From: Gelidibacter salicanalis
GTDB taxonomy: Bacteria; Bacteroidota; Bacteroidia; Flavobacteriales; Flavobacteriaceae
Assembly (NCBI RefSeq): GCF_007997285.1
Contig: NZ_VORX01000003.1
Span: 186,001-250,000 of the forward strand
Length of the DNA: 64,000 nucleotides
Direction: 5' to 3'
Under the pieces are notes generated by a model that had not been told where the DNA came from, searched no databases, and saw only the letters and a program-made list of their open reading frames with translations. This document shows positions 26,658 to 34,057 of this stretch, piece after piece; positions within the stretch are counted from its first letter, which is position 1; the number at the start of each line of letters is the position of its first letter. The position numbers and the translations under genes are program-made.

Positions 26658-27001
26658 ACTAACAAATAAAAGAGCACCCACCCACACCCCCCCAATGAAG
26701 AAGTATAAAAAGGCTTACAAGTGGATGTAAAAAATTTTCGGTAGTTTTTAAAGTATTTGGTAACATATTTCTTAATAAGATTTAAAAAACCAATAATCCC
26801 ATTGTCATATCTTTAATATATTAATAAACAATACCTTAATATTTAATTTTTAGAAATAACTAACAATTAAAAATAACTATCTTGTTGCAAAAAAGTACAA
26901 AAATTAATGATACACATACACAAAAGGATAAATCTCAAATTATTTGGTAGTGGAATTTGTAATATCTAAAAAAAAATAATTTCAATTAAATATCTGTTAT
27001 A
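26658..27001. other. AT-rich intergenic region of the element, possible origin
   Basis: About 340 bp with no credible gene. It opens with a C-rich tract (26677-26693) that is sharply unlike the surrounding AT-rich DNA. AAATAACTA occurs twice, 17 bp apart (26854 and 26871). An 11-codon frame (ATG at 26695) is too short to claim. The region follows the replication genes, so an origin is possible. Confidence 0.35.
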
Positions 27002-27415
27002 ATGAAAAAAATAATTCTTATTGCATTGATAGCAGTCTTAGCTATTACATGTTTTGAATCTACTAAAAATAATAGTTCTGACACTCAAAATAGTGAATAC
27101 GAAAACTCTAACAACAATAATTATGGAGAACCACCCATGTTTGTGCTAACAGAAATGAATGGTAGAGAATTGGAAGAAAAAGCATATTTTACTGTAAAAA
27201 GTGACAACACTTTAGAATTAAAAACGGGTGATGGTGCAATTTTCAGATATACTCCTACTCAACATTTTGGTGATGACCCTTTATGCAACATTTTAGCCAC
27301 CGATGATAGAGGTAGAAATACAGCTATTTGCATAAAACCTCAAAGTGGAATGGATGTAATAATTATGCTAGAAAACGATGAAATGAAAAGTAATTTTAAA
27401 GGATATAAGAGATAA
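27002..27415 (+). CDS. Exported small protein, element cargo
   Basis: A 137-residue protein with an N-terminal signal (MKKIILIALIAVLAITC). Cys17 could be a lipid anchor, but the lipobox AITC is atypical. A Ser/Asn-rich spacer follows (residues 22-42), then a compact domain with KAYFTVKSDNTLELKTGDGAIFRYTP and a cysteine pair (C98 and C111) that may form a disulfide. I do not recognise the family. It is monocistronic with a long AT-rich upstream region. It is cargo, not part of the replication module. Confidence 0.65.
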   Translation: MKKIILIALIAVLAITCFESTKNNSSDTQNSEYENSNNNNYGEPPMFVLTEMNGRELEEKAYFTVKSDNTLELKTGDGAIFRYTPTQHFGDDPLCNILATDDRGRNTAICIKPQSGMDVIIMLENDEMKSNFKGYKR

Positions 27416-27527
27416 GATAATCTTACAAAGAAATGTTTATATCCTATGCATACTAAAATAAAATACGTTAGAAGTTTAAGAAATATTATTTATTAGATAA
27501 ATACTCAACCAATTAAAATTTAAAATT

Positions 27528-27722
27528 ATGAAAAAATTTCTCGTACTTTTTATCTCAATTCTATTATTCAATTGCTCAAGTGATGATGCAAATGATGAGG
27601 AGTGTGCTGAGTTACATGCGCAATACATTAAGGCATTAAATTACACGGGTGGTAGTCAAGCTGCTCTCGATCAAGTTACTCAACAATATAATGAAAGAAA
27701 GAAAAGAGCAGGATGTAATTAA
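27528..27722 (+). CDS. Small lipoprotein, element cargo
   Basis: A 64-residue lipoprotein: signal MKKFLVLFISILLFNC with lipidated Cys16, followed by SSDDAND, the acidic tail that in Bacteroidota sends lipoproteins to the cell surface. The mature part has two further cysteines (C26 and C63) and a helix ending QQYNERKKRAGCN. Similar tiny lipoproteins with a YNxRK ending occur in flavobacteria as far as I recall; the function is unknown. Surface exclusion or phage-receptor masking would be a guess. Confidence 0.7.
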   Translation: MKKFLVLFISILLFNCSSDDANDEECAELHAQYIKALNYTGGSQAALDQVTQQYNERKKRAGCN

Positions 27723-27858
27723 TTAGATAATAAATTCATCCTTATCTGATGTTGTGTCTAATGTTAACAAACATTCCCCAATAAATAAAAACAAATTGTC
27801 CGAAATGACCATAGAGAACTAAATAAAAAGTTTAGAAAAATAGCAGAATCTAAATGAA

Positions 27859-28209
27859 ATGAAAAAAATAATTTATATTATTATAGGAATAGTTATAATA
27901 GCAATGTTTGTCTCAAATACTTCAGAAAACGAATTTCTAAATAAAATAGATAACAGCAAAGACCCTTTAAACAAACACTTTATGTTAAGATTATTCAAAA
28001 ACGCAAAACCAATTTTAGAAAGTAATGAATATTATTTTTCACCTGTTTTTGATATGAAATTTACAAATCTTGGCTTATTCTCTATTGCAAATATTGAATC
28101 TGGTTGGATGGGAACTCTGAGAATAGATGGCAAATATTTAGGCGAAAATGTCAACAAAGTTTCTAAAGAAAAATACCTTTTAATTTTTGGGAAGGAATTT
28201 AAAATGTAA
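27859..28209 (+). CDS. Small membrane-anchored protein, element cargo
   Basis: A 116-residue protein with one N-terminal hydrophobic segment (KIIYIIIGIVIIAMFVS, residues 3-19) that looks like an uncleaved anchor. The rest is outside or periplasmic, with FDMKFTNLGLFSIANIESGWMGTLRIDGKYLG around residues 65-95. No family recognised. It is the last gene before the right end of the element. The low-GC codon use is like that of its neighbours. Confidence 0.55.
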   Translation: MKKIIYIIIGIVIIAMFVSNTSENEFLNKIDNSKDPLNKHFMLRLFKNAKPILESNEYYFSPVFDMKFTNLGLFSIANIESGWMGTLRIDGKYLGENVNKVSKEKYLLIFGKEFKM

Positions 28210-28415
28210 TCTAAGCTATAGCGAACAGTAAAAAAAAACACCACACAGAACACAGTGTAAGCGATGGCTTGGACAGACGTCACTTGGAAAATCTTGCGGA
28301 TTTTTTAAAGCCTGTATTTATTTTGAGTGGTTCGTTCTAAAACATGCAACAGCTCATATGCGTAAACATTATATTACAAATTGATAGTCTTCCAAACTAG
28401 CCTAATTCTCAGTTA
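28210..28415. other. Right-end intergenic region of the element
   Basis: About 200 bp without a gene. A short palindrome ACACAGTGT lies near 28250. I see no promoter, frame or repeat beyond that. Confidence 0.4.
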
Positions 28416-28436
28416 GTGTGCAAATAGTGTGCAAAT
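28416..28436 (+). repeat. Arm-type sites, right end (two copies)
   Basis: GTGTGCAAAT at 28416 and 28427, 11 bp apart and in the same orientation as the three left-end copies. Confidence 0.75.
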
Positions 28437-28478
28437 AAAAAAACCAACACTTTCAAAAACGCTTGAAAGCATTGGTTT
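28437..28478 (-). terminator. Terminator of tRNA-Ala, supplied by the element
   Basis: On the minus strand AAACCAA-TG-CTTTCAA pairs with TTGAAAG-TG-TTGGTTT around a six-base loop, followed by seven T. It lies inside the element, so the insertion replaced both the 3' end of the tRNA and its terminator. Confidence 0.8.
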
Positions 28479-28481
28479 CAT

Positions 28482-28558
28482 TGGTGGAGAAGATCGGGCT
28501 CGAACCGACGACCTCTTGGCTGCCAGCCAAGCGCTCTAGCCAACTGAGCTACATCCCC
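28482..28558 (-). tRNA. tRNA-Ala (anticodon GGC)
   Basis: The minus strand folds as a complete cloverleaf. The acceptor GGGGATG pairs with CTTCTCC (one T-T mismatch) and has the G3-U70 wobble that marks alanine tRNAs. The anticodon stem CTTGG/CCAAG holds loop CTGGCAG, anticodon GGC. The T arm is GGTTCGAGCCC. The discriminator is A, and the DNA encodes CCA (28484-28482). The 3' 43 bp are repeated at 20989-21031: the gene is the integration site, and its 3' half comes from the element. Confidence 0.95.
28484..28526 (-). repeat. attR: 43-bp direct repeat inside tRNA-Ala
   Basis: Exact match to 20989-21031. The crossover lies somewhere within this block, from the anticodon loop to the 3' end. 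Confidence 0.92.
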
Positions 28559-28695
28559 AAATTATGTTTGCGCCACCTTCTCCCGGCGGCAGATTTTAAA
28601 TATTTTACTCGTGTTCTGGCTTCTATTTGCTTTCGCAAATTTCTACACCAAATAAGTCTTAGGCCTTTCTAATGACAAGCTTAAGTATTTCAACT

Positions 28696-29500
28696 TTATT
28701 TCAATCCACCTAAAACCAAAACTGGCAAGGACGAACTGTTAAAGTCTTTTTTAAGAATGGTATTATTCTCCCAAATCTTCGTAAAAAAACCTCGTTTTCG
28801 TCTTACCACACATAGCATATTTGGTTTACTATCCTTATAATTGTCCAAAACGCCCTGAAATGTTGTAGCATTCGTACTATATGTTGTGTGGCTTAACAAA
28901 TCTGCCAGCTCTTTATTTACAATAAAGTCGCCTTCATTATAGAACGGAGTCTGGACCAAAAGTAAATTAATTTTTGATTTGAACTGCTCTTTTATAGAAA
29001 ATTAATGGCGTAAAAACATCATCTTTTTTAAGGACTGCTGATTTTAAAGCAATTAAAATGTTCTCGATAGGTTGAAATTTAAATTCTTCAGGCACTATTA
29101 AAGCTGGAATATTAGTTTGTTTGATAATCTTACCAGAGGTTTTGCCTAAATACACTTCTTCTTTTATGGAATTCGTTCTCGGCTCTACCAAAATTAAATC
29201 AATATCTGCGGTCTGACAAACGAGTTCTAAGGTTGGAATCAACTTTCCTTTAAAGGTTTTTACAACTACGTTAACACCTGTAGAATCCACTTTAGCCACG
29301 TGAGCCTTCAAAAATTCCATACTTTCGCGTTCTAAGGTGCAATCACCTTTATCAACGGTTCCAGATTTTTTAGTGACGCTCAAAATTTGCACCACGTATA
29401 ATTTAGCCCCAAAGGTTCGGGCAAAATCAACGGCATACTGCAAATGACTTACGGCATTTTTTGAAGATCCTACTGGGACTAAAATATTTTTCATGTGCAT
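28696..29500 (-). pseudogene. Universal stress protein gene, frameshifted
   Basis: Two fragments of one two-domain UspA-like protein. The first part (29500 to 28967) starts MKNILVPVGSSKNAVSHLQYAVDFA and ends abnormally in FYKRAVQIKN. The second continues in another frame with INLLLVQTPFYNEGDF and ends FNSSSLPVLVLGG at 28696. The whole is 805 nt, one more than 268 codons. Removing one A from the A4 run (plus-strand T4 at 28990-28993) joins them as IFYKEQFKSKINLLLVQTP. Either a recent pseudogene or an assembly error. The product would be cytoplasmic, with about 267 residues. ATG at 29500 or 29494. Confidence 0.8.
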
Positions 29501-29536
29501 TATTAATACTAAATTTCGGCTAAAATAAACATTAAA

Positions 29537-30037
29537 ATGATTCGGAAAGCGACCTTTAAAGATATTGACGGGATTCTCTCAGTTACCACGGCTTGTGCAA
29601 GAGATATGGTAGCTAAGACTATTTACCAATGGAACGAACATTACCCCAATGCGGCGGCTTTTGAAAAGGATATTCAAAGAAATGAACTGTATGTTTTAAC
29701 CCAAGAAGAAACGATTATTGGCTCCATTGTCATTTCTACCTTGATGGATGCCGAATATCAACCCATATCTTGGTTAACCCCAAATGCAAATAATTTATAT
29801 ATCCACCGATTATCGGTACATCCCGATTATCAAGGCAATGGTTATGCCCAGCACCTGATGGAATTTGCAGAAACATACGGCAAGGATAATGATTTTGCTT
29901 CCATACGCTTGGATACATTTTCCCAAAACCCTAGAAATCAAAAATTTTACGAACTTCGCAATTACAAACGTTTAGGCTCTATTTATTTTCCTAAACAAAG
30001 CGAACATCCATTTTATTGTTACGAGTACGTCCTGTGA
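29537..30037 (+). CDS. GNAT-family N-acetyltransferase
   Basis: A 166-residue acyl-CoA-dependent transferase. The fold is seen from MIRKATFKDIDGILSV through IIGSIVIST to the acetyl-CoA-binding loop LSVHPDYQGNGYAQHLMEFA (about residues 94-113) and the C-terminal FYELRNYKRLGSIYF. The substrate is not predictable. Divergent from the stress protein gene. Its stop overlaps the GTG start of the MATE gene, so the two are co-translated. Confidence 0.9.
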   Translation: MIRKATFKDIDGILSVTTACARDMVAKTIYQWNEHYPNAAAFEKDIQRNELYVLTQEETIIGSIVISTLMDAEYQPISWLTPNANNLYIHRLSVHPDYQGNGYAQHLMEFAETYGKDNDFASIRLDTFSQNPRNQKFYELRNYKRLGSIYFPKQSEHPFYCYEYVL

Positions 30038-31368
30038 AATCTGCCATCAGTTTAAAAAATATCAACCGGATTGCCATACCTGCCCTCATTGCTGGCGTTT
30101 CAGAACCAATTTTATCTATAACGGATACCGCCATTGTGGGCAATATTAATGTGAACGCCACAGAGTCACTAGCCGCGGTGGGCATTGTAGGTGCTTTTAT
30201 TTCGATGTTGATCTGGGTCTTGGGGCAAACCCGTAGCGCGATTTCGTCCATTGTATCGCAATATGTCGGTTCAGACCGGTTGGACGATATTAAATCTTTA
30301 CCGGCACAAGCCATTTTTATCATTACATTATTAAGTGTTCTGATTATTTTAGGCACTTATCCGTTTGCACAATTTATCTTCAAACTCTACAATGCTTCAG
30401 ATTTGATATTGGAATATTGCGTCGCCTATTACAAAATTCGCGTCTTCGGATTTCCGTTTACCCTGTTTACCATAGCCGTATTTGGAGCGTTTAGAGGCTT
30501 ACAAAACACCTTCTATCCCATGATTATTGCCATCATTGGGGCTACAGCAAACATTGTTTTAGACATCATCCTTGTTTATGGTATTAACGGTTACATAACC
30601 CCTATGAATATTGAAGGCGCGGCGTACGCCAGTGTGGCAGCACAGTTTTTAATGGCTTTATGTTCGGCTTATTTTTTATTGACAAAAACGATCATTCCTC
30701 TTAAAATTACCTTCCCTTTCAATAAGGAGATCAACCGATTTTTATTAATGATTGCCAACCTGTTTATGAGAACTTTAGCTCTCAACTTCACCTTATACTT
30801 TGCCAACGCTTACGCTACCAGTTACGGGAAAGAATACATTGCAGCCTATACCATTGCCATTAATTTATGGTTTCTGGGTGCGTTTATGATTGATGGTTAT
30901 GCCAGTGCAGGAAATATTTTATCTGGTAAATTATTTGGTGCCAACCGACCGGATTTGCTTATAGCGCTGAGCAATAAACTCATAAAGTATGGCATTTTGG
31001 TTGGTGTTGCAATAGCGGGCGTTGGAGCACTTTTATACTATCCATTAGGCAATTTGTTTTCTAATGACCCTGCAGTTTTAAAAGCCTTTTACGACGTGTT
31101 TTGGATCGTGCTGTTGATGCAGCCTATTTGCGCCTTGGCGTTTATTTTTGACGGGATGTTTAAAGGCTTAGGCCGTATGAAATACCTCCGCAATGTATTA
31201 TTAGGCGCTACATTTCTTGTCTTTTTACCCGTCCTACTTTATTTGGATTATTTGGAATATCAGCTGTATGCCATTTTTATTGCCATGACCTTATGGATGG
31301 TGGCAAGAGGTTTACCATTGATCATAAAATTTAGAAAACTCTTTTTGCAAAGCCACCAAAACGATTAA
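30034..31368 (+). CDS. MATE-family efflux transporter
   Basis: Twelve-helix cation-coupled exporter in the inner membrane. I chose the GTG at 30034, which forms a GTGA overlap with the GNAT stop; a TTG at 30016 is in frame but less natural. The product is then 444 residues, normal for MATE. NRIAIPALIAGVSEPILSITDTAIVGNI is the typical first helix, and the second half repeats the pattern (FNKEINRFLLMIANLFMRTLALNF). It resembles the DinF branch. The substrate is unknown. Confidence 0.92.
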   Translation: MKSAISLKNINRIAIPALIAGVSEPILSITDTAIVGNINVNATESLAAVGIVGAFISMLIWVLGQTRSAISSIVSQYVGSDRLDDIKSLPAQAIFIITLLSVLIILGTYPFAQFIFKLYNASDLILEYCVAYYKIRVFGFPFTLFTIAVFGAFRGLQNTFYPMIIAIIGATANIVLDIILVYGINGYITPMNIEGAAYASVAAQFLMALCSAYFLLTKTIIPLKITFPFNKEINRFLLMIANLFMRTLALNFTLYFANAYATSYGKEYIAAYTIAINLWFLGAFMIDGYASAGNILSGKLFGANRPDLLIALSNKLIKYGILVGVAIAGVGALLYYPLGNLFSNDPAVLKAFYDVFWIVLLMQPICALAFIFDGMFKGLGRMKYLRNVLLGATFLVFLPVLLYLDYLEYQLYAIFIAMTLWMVARGLPLIIKFRKLFLQSHQND

Positions 31369-31373
31369 CTTTG
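31345..31373 (+). promoter_or_regulatory. Complete promoter for the 32-residue protein
   Basis: TTTTTG (TTG at 31345-31347), an 18-bp spacer, then TAACTTTG at 31366-31373: the best full match to the Bacteroidota consensus in the window. Its -7 overlaps the MATE stop codon. The predicted transcript starts about 15 nt before the ATG at 31396. Confidence 0.75.
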
Positions 31374-31395
31374 GCAACAAATAATTACAAAAACT

Positions 31396-31494
31396 ATGGA
31401 ATTTTTAAATTTTTTAGGCGGAAATGGTCTGTTTTTAATCTTAGCCATCGTGTTGATTGTGGTATATGTGTATAACCGCAGAAAAAACAGATAA
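31396..31494 (+). CDS. Small single-pass membrane protein, 32 residues
   Basis: MEFLNFLGGNG is followed by a hydrophobic helix (LFLILAIVLIVVYVYN, residues 12-27) and a positive tail RRKNR. The layout predicts one membrane segment with the basic end in the cytoplasm. An excellent promoter lies just upstream, and the frame ends two bases before the convergent oxygenase gene. No family recognised. The promoter, the clean start and the ordered charge pattern make it likely real despite its size. Confidence 0.65.
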   Translation: MEFLNFLGGNGLFLILAIVLIVVYVYNRRKNR

Positions 31495-31496
31495 TC

Positions 31497-32138
31497 TTAA
31501 CGGGTTTTTAACCATCCTGTAATACTCAGTCTTTGGGTATGGACTGGTTTTACTTCGTGTTCAAGGACTTGACTTTCAAAAATAACTACCCGACCAGGCA
31601 ACGGATAAATAATCTTTTCCACCTCTCGTCCATCATCATCTAAATACAATACTAATTCGCCACCATTCTCTGGCAACCAACCCGCTTCATTCAAATAACA
31701 TACAAACGACAGTTTTCGACGATCATCATTTTGAAATGTATCTAAATGACGTTTATAAAATGTGCCTTGTGGATAAATGGCATAATGAAATTCTTTACGA
31801 AGAATTCCTAAAAAACAAGTCTTATTTAAATAACCGACAAGATTATTTATTTTCGTAAAAAACAGACTTTCAGCAGCATTGGTATGTGCCTCATCAATCC
31901 ATAAAATAATATCACCTCTAATAGATTTTACGATAACTTCATTGACTCTATTGCCAATAGCCGCCTTTTTGAATACATCTTCTTCGTGTTTATCAAGTAA
32001 AGATTGCCGTAATACCTGAACCTCATCATCCGTAAAAAAGTCTTCAACAATGGCATACTTTTGTGAAATGATATCCGCGATGATTTGTTCGTACAACGGA
32101 TTTTCAACAAAATCAATCTCTTCAAAAAGTTGAGTCAT
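31497..32138 (-). CDS. 2OG-Fe(II) oxygenase (prolyl 4-hydroxylase type)
   Basis: Iron and 2-oxoglutarate dependent hydroxylase. I chose the ATG at 32138 (213 residues, MTQLFEEIDFVENP); the longest frame would begin at 32240, but that stretch overlaps the promoter of the divergent queD-like gene. The iron ligands are HxD in YKRHLDTFQNDDRRKLSFV and the distal His in ESQVLEHEVKPV. The 2-oxoglutarate Arg is in QRLSITGWLK. LNEAGWLPENGGELVLYL is typical of the family. The target (protein or small molecule) is unknown. Confidence 0.87.
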   Translation of the reverse strand: MTQLFEEIDFVENPLYEQIIADIISQKYAIVEDFFTDDEVQVLRQSLLDKHEEDVFKKAAIGNRVNEVIVKSIRGDIILWIDEAHTNAAESLFFTKINNLVGYLNKTCFLGILRKEFHYAIYPQGTFYKRHLDTFQNDDRRKLSFVCYLNEAGWLPENGGELVLYLDDDGREVEKIIYPLPGRVVIFESQVLEHEVKPVHTQRLSITGWLKTR

Positions 32139-32229
32139 TAAAAGCGATTTAAAAGGATAACCATCTATTAAATACATGATAATTATCGGCCAAATGTAAT
32201 CTAAAAACGGTTTCCTTTTACAATTTGAA

Positions 32230-32237
32230 TATCTTTG
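32230..32237 (+). promoter_or_regulatory. -7 element of the queD-like gene
   Basis: TATCTTTG, an exact TAnnTTTG match, 17 bp before the ATG. Its presence argues against a long N-terminus for the divergent oxygenase. Confidence 0.65.
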
Positions 32238-32254
32238 CAATAAATTGATGCTAA

Positions 32255-32704
32255 ATGAGCAAAATCAGAATTACCAAGCAATTTTCTTTTGAAACTGGCC
32301 ACGCCCTTTATGGTTATGATGGCAAGTGCAAAAATGTACATGGACACAGTTATAAATTATCAGTGACTGTCATTGGCACGCCTATTAGTGATCCCACTAA
32401 CGTAAAATACGGGATGGTTATTGACTTTTCTGATTTGAAAAAAATCGTCAAAACCGAAATCGTCGATGTCTTTGACCACGCCACAGTATTTAATAAAAAC
32501 ACACCACATGTTGAATTGGCAAAAGAATTATCAGATAGAGACCACAACGTGCTCTTAGTCGACTATCAACCTACAAGTGAAATGATGGTGATTGATTTTG
32601 CAGAAAAGATCAAAAAACATTTACCAGAAACCATTCAATTGTCTGCATTGAGACTTCAGGAAACGGATTCCAGTTTTGCAGAATGGTTTGCGAGTGATAA
32701 CTAG
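32255..32704 (+). CDS. queD: 6-carboxytetrahydropterin synthase / PTPS-family protein
   Basis: Zinc enzyme of the pterin synthase family, probably the second step of queuosine synthesis. The 149-residue product has FSFETGHALYGYDGKCKNVHGHSYKL, with the zinc histidines (H16, and the HGH pair) and the catalytic Cys in KCKNVHGH. The later VFDHATVFN and LRLQETDSSFAEW also match. A biopterin-type role (6-pyruvoyl-tetrahydropterin synthase) cannot be excluded from sequence alone, since no other queuosine gene is adjacent. Confidence 0.88.
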   Translation: MSKIRITKQFSFETGHALYGYDGKCKNVHGHSYKLSVTVIGTPISDPTNVKYGMVIDFSDLKKIVKTEIVDVFDHATVFNKNTPHVELAKELSDRDHNVLLVDYQPTSEMMVIDFAEKIKKHLPETIQLSALRLQETDSSFAEWFASDN

Positions 32705-32708
32705 TTTA

Positions 32709-32736
32709 CAGTTGGCAGTTTTCAGTCCACAGTCTG
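32709..32736. repeat. Four-copy CAGTnnn heptamer repeat
   Basis: CAGTTGG, CAGTTTT, CAGTCCA and CAGTCTG in exact 7-bp register, followed by ATTCGTGTATTCGTGGC. Both look like intergenic repeat debris seen in related genomes (from memory). Confidence 0.5.
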
Positions 32737-32782
32737 TTAAAAACATTCGTGTATTCGTGGCTATTATATTTATATTTACTAA

Positions 32783-33568
32783 ATGAATATTCCCAAAGGA
32801 AAAAAAATTTACTTTGCTTCTGACAATCATCTGGGAGCGCCTACGCATGAAGAGTCTTTTCCGCGTGAAAAGAAATTTGTGGCTTGGTTAGACGATATCA
32901 AAGCTGATGCGGCAGCAATTTTCCTTCTCGGCGATTTATTCGATTTTTGGTTTGAATATAAAACTGTGATTCCAAAAGGATTTACACGCACTTTGGGGAA
33001 GCTTGCAGAAATCAGCGATTCCGGTATTCCTATTTACTATTTTGTGGGTAACCATGATTTATGGATGCACGGGTATTTTGAGGAAGAACTCAATATTGAG
33101 GTGTTTCATAAGCCAAAGGAATTCATTTTTAATGACAAACTCTTTTTTATAGGTCATGGTGATGGTCTGGGCCCTCACGATAAAGGCTATAAACGGATGA
33201 AAAAGGTGTTTACTAACCCGTTTTTTAAATGGTGTTTTAGATGGCTACATCCTGATTTAGGTGTGAAAATAGCCCAGCATCTCTCCGTAAAAAACAAATT
33301 GATTTCTGGAGATGACGACGCCCAATTTTTGGGTGAAGACAAAGAATGGCTAGTTCAGTATTCAAAACGGAAACTGGAATCCAAACACCGCGACTATTTT
33401 GTGTTTGGCCACCGCCATTTGCCGATGGAAATTAAATTAAATGAACAGTCAACGTATATCAATTTAGGCGATTGGATTCAATATTATACCTATGCTGTTT
33501 TTGATGGAGAGGACTTGTTGTTAAAAACATTTAAAAATGAACATGAATTGAAACCGAATCAAAAATAA
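32783..33568 (+). CDS. lpxH: UDP-2,3-diacylglucosamine diphosphatase (LpxH type)
   Basis: Hydrolyses UDP-diacylglucosamine to lipid X in lipid A synthesis, at the inner face of the inner membrane. A calcineurin-like metallophosphoesterase of 261 residues. Motifs in order: YFASDNHLGAP, LLGDLFDFWFEY, YFVGNHDLWM, FIGHGDGLGPHDKGYK and FVFGHRHLPME. ASDNHLGAP has Asn where a standard D-x-H motif has D-x-N/H, acceptable in the family. The last bases and the downstream flank belong to an 85-bp repeat that recurs at 44580. Confidence 0.9.
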   Translation: MNIPKGKKIYFASDNHLGAPTHEESFPREKKFVAWLDDIKADAAAIFLLGDLFDFWFEYKTVIPKGFTRTLGKLAEISDSGIPIYYFVGNHDLWMHGYFEEELNIEVFHKPKEFIFNDKLFFIGHGDGLGPHDKGYKRMKKVFTNPFFKWCFRWLHPDLGVKIAQHLSVKNKLISGDDDAQFLGEDKEWLVQYSKRKLESKHRDYFVFGHRHLPMEIKLNEQSTYINLGDWIQYYTYAVFDGEDLLLKTFKNEHELKPNQK

Positions 33569-33633
33569 GAAAGCGCTGTTCTGATTTAAAAATGATCAAA
33601 GTCAGAAGATAAATTCTTTAAGGTTTTAATTCC
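33546..33633. repeat. Dispersed repeat, copy 1
   Basis: From the end of lpxH into the intergenic region. Roughly 80-85% identical to 44580-44665, starting AATTGAAAC and including TAAGAAAGC, TCTGATTTAAAAA, GATCAAAGTCAGA and TTCTTTAAG. It contains an imperfect hairpin around the CTGA...TCAG pair. Confidence 0.65.
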
Positions 33634-34057
33634 TTAACGGTCACTTTATCTTTGAGAAATGATATCAAAACCAAGCAAATTTTTTTTTTTTGGTTTTTCA
33701 GTTTTCATGTATTAATATGATATCCTCTAGATTAATATGGGAGCTTGACTAACATTTGAGTAGCATCTTTCAATATTGATTTAATTTCCTTTCGTCTTAG
33801 AAAATTAGTTTCCCTGAAAGAGGATGCATTTTGTACCACAGAAACAATCTTCTGTTCGATATTAGGTTGATGCTTAAAATGCGAAAAATAACTTAGCGTT
33901 AATTTATGCAAGTCGTACTGCAAATCAAACACGAATGAACTGAAGTCTTAAAAGACGACGACCTCTCTATTTTGGGATTTAAAATTCCTGGGACTGCGTG
34001 GCAAAACCGTAAATGCAAACATAAAAATCAGGATTCTCTAGAAGTAAAAACGCAACT
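33569..34057. other. Intergenic region with gene debris
   Basis: After the repeat comes a possible lpxH terminator (AAAACCAA...TTGGTTTT around a run of 12 T, 33667-33697). Two direct ATTAATATG copies follow near 33712. A plus-strand frame at about 33944-34061 (VLKDDDLSILGFKIPG...) has no start and looks like a fragment of a lost gene. Confidence 0.4.
33732..33932 (-). CDS. Doubtful 66-residue hypothetical protein or remnant
   Basis: Basic, helical peptide starting MFDLQYDLHKLTLSYFSHFK and ending KSILKDATQMLVKLPY. No family recognised, no promoter or RBS obvious. It lies among decayed sequence, so a remnant of a longer gene is at least as likely as a functional small gene. Confidence 0.25.
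   Translation of the reverse strand: MFDLQYDLHKLTLSYFSHFKHQPNIEQKIVSVVQNASSFRETNFLRRKEIKSILKDATQMLVKLPY

Noticed and set aside
26695-26730. 11-codon frame MKKYKKAYKWM in the element
   Set aside because: Too short, with no promoter or conserved neighbour to support it; mentioned only as part of the intergenic region.
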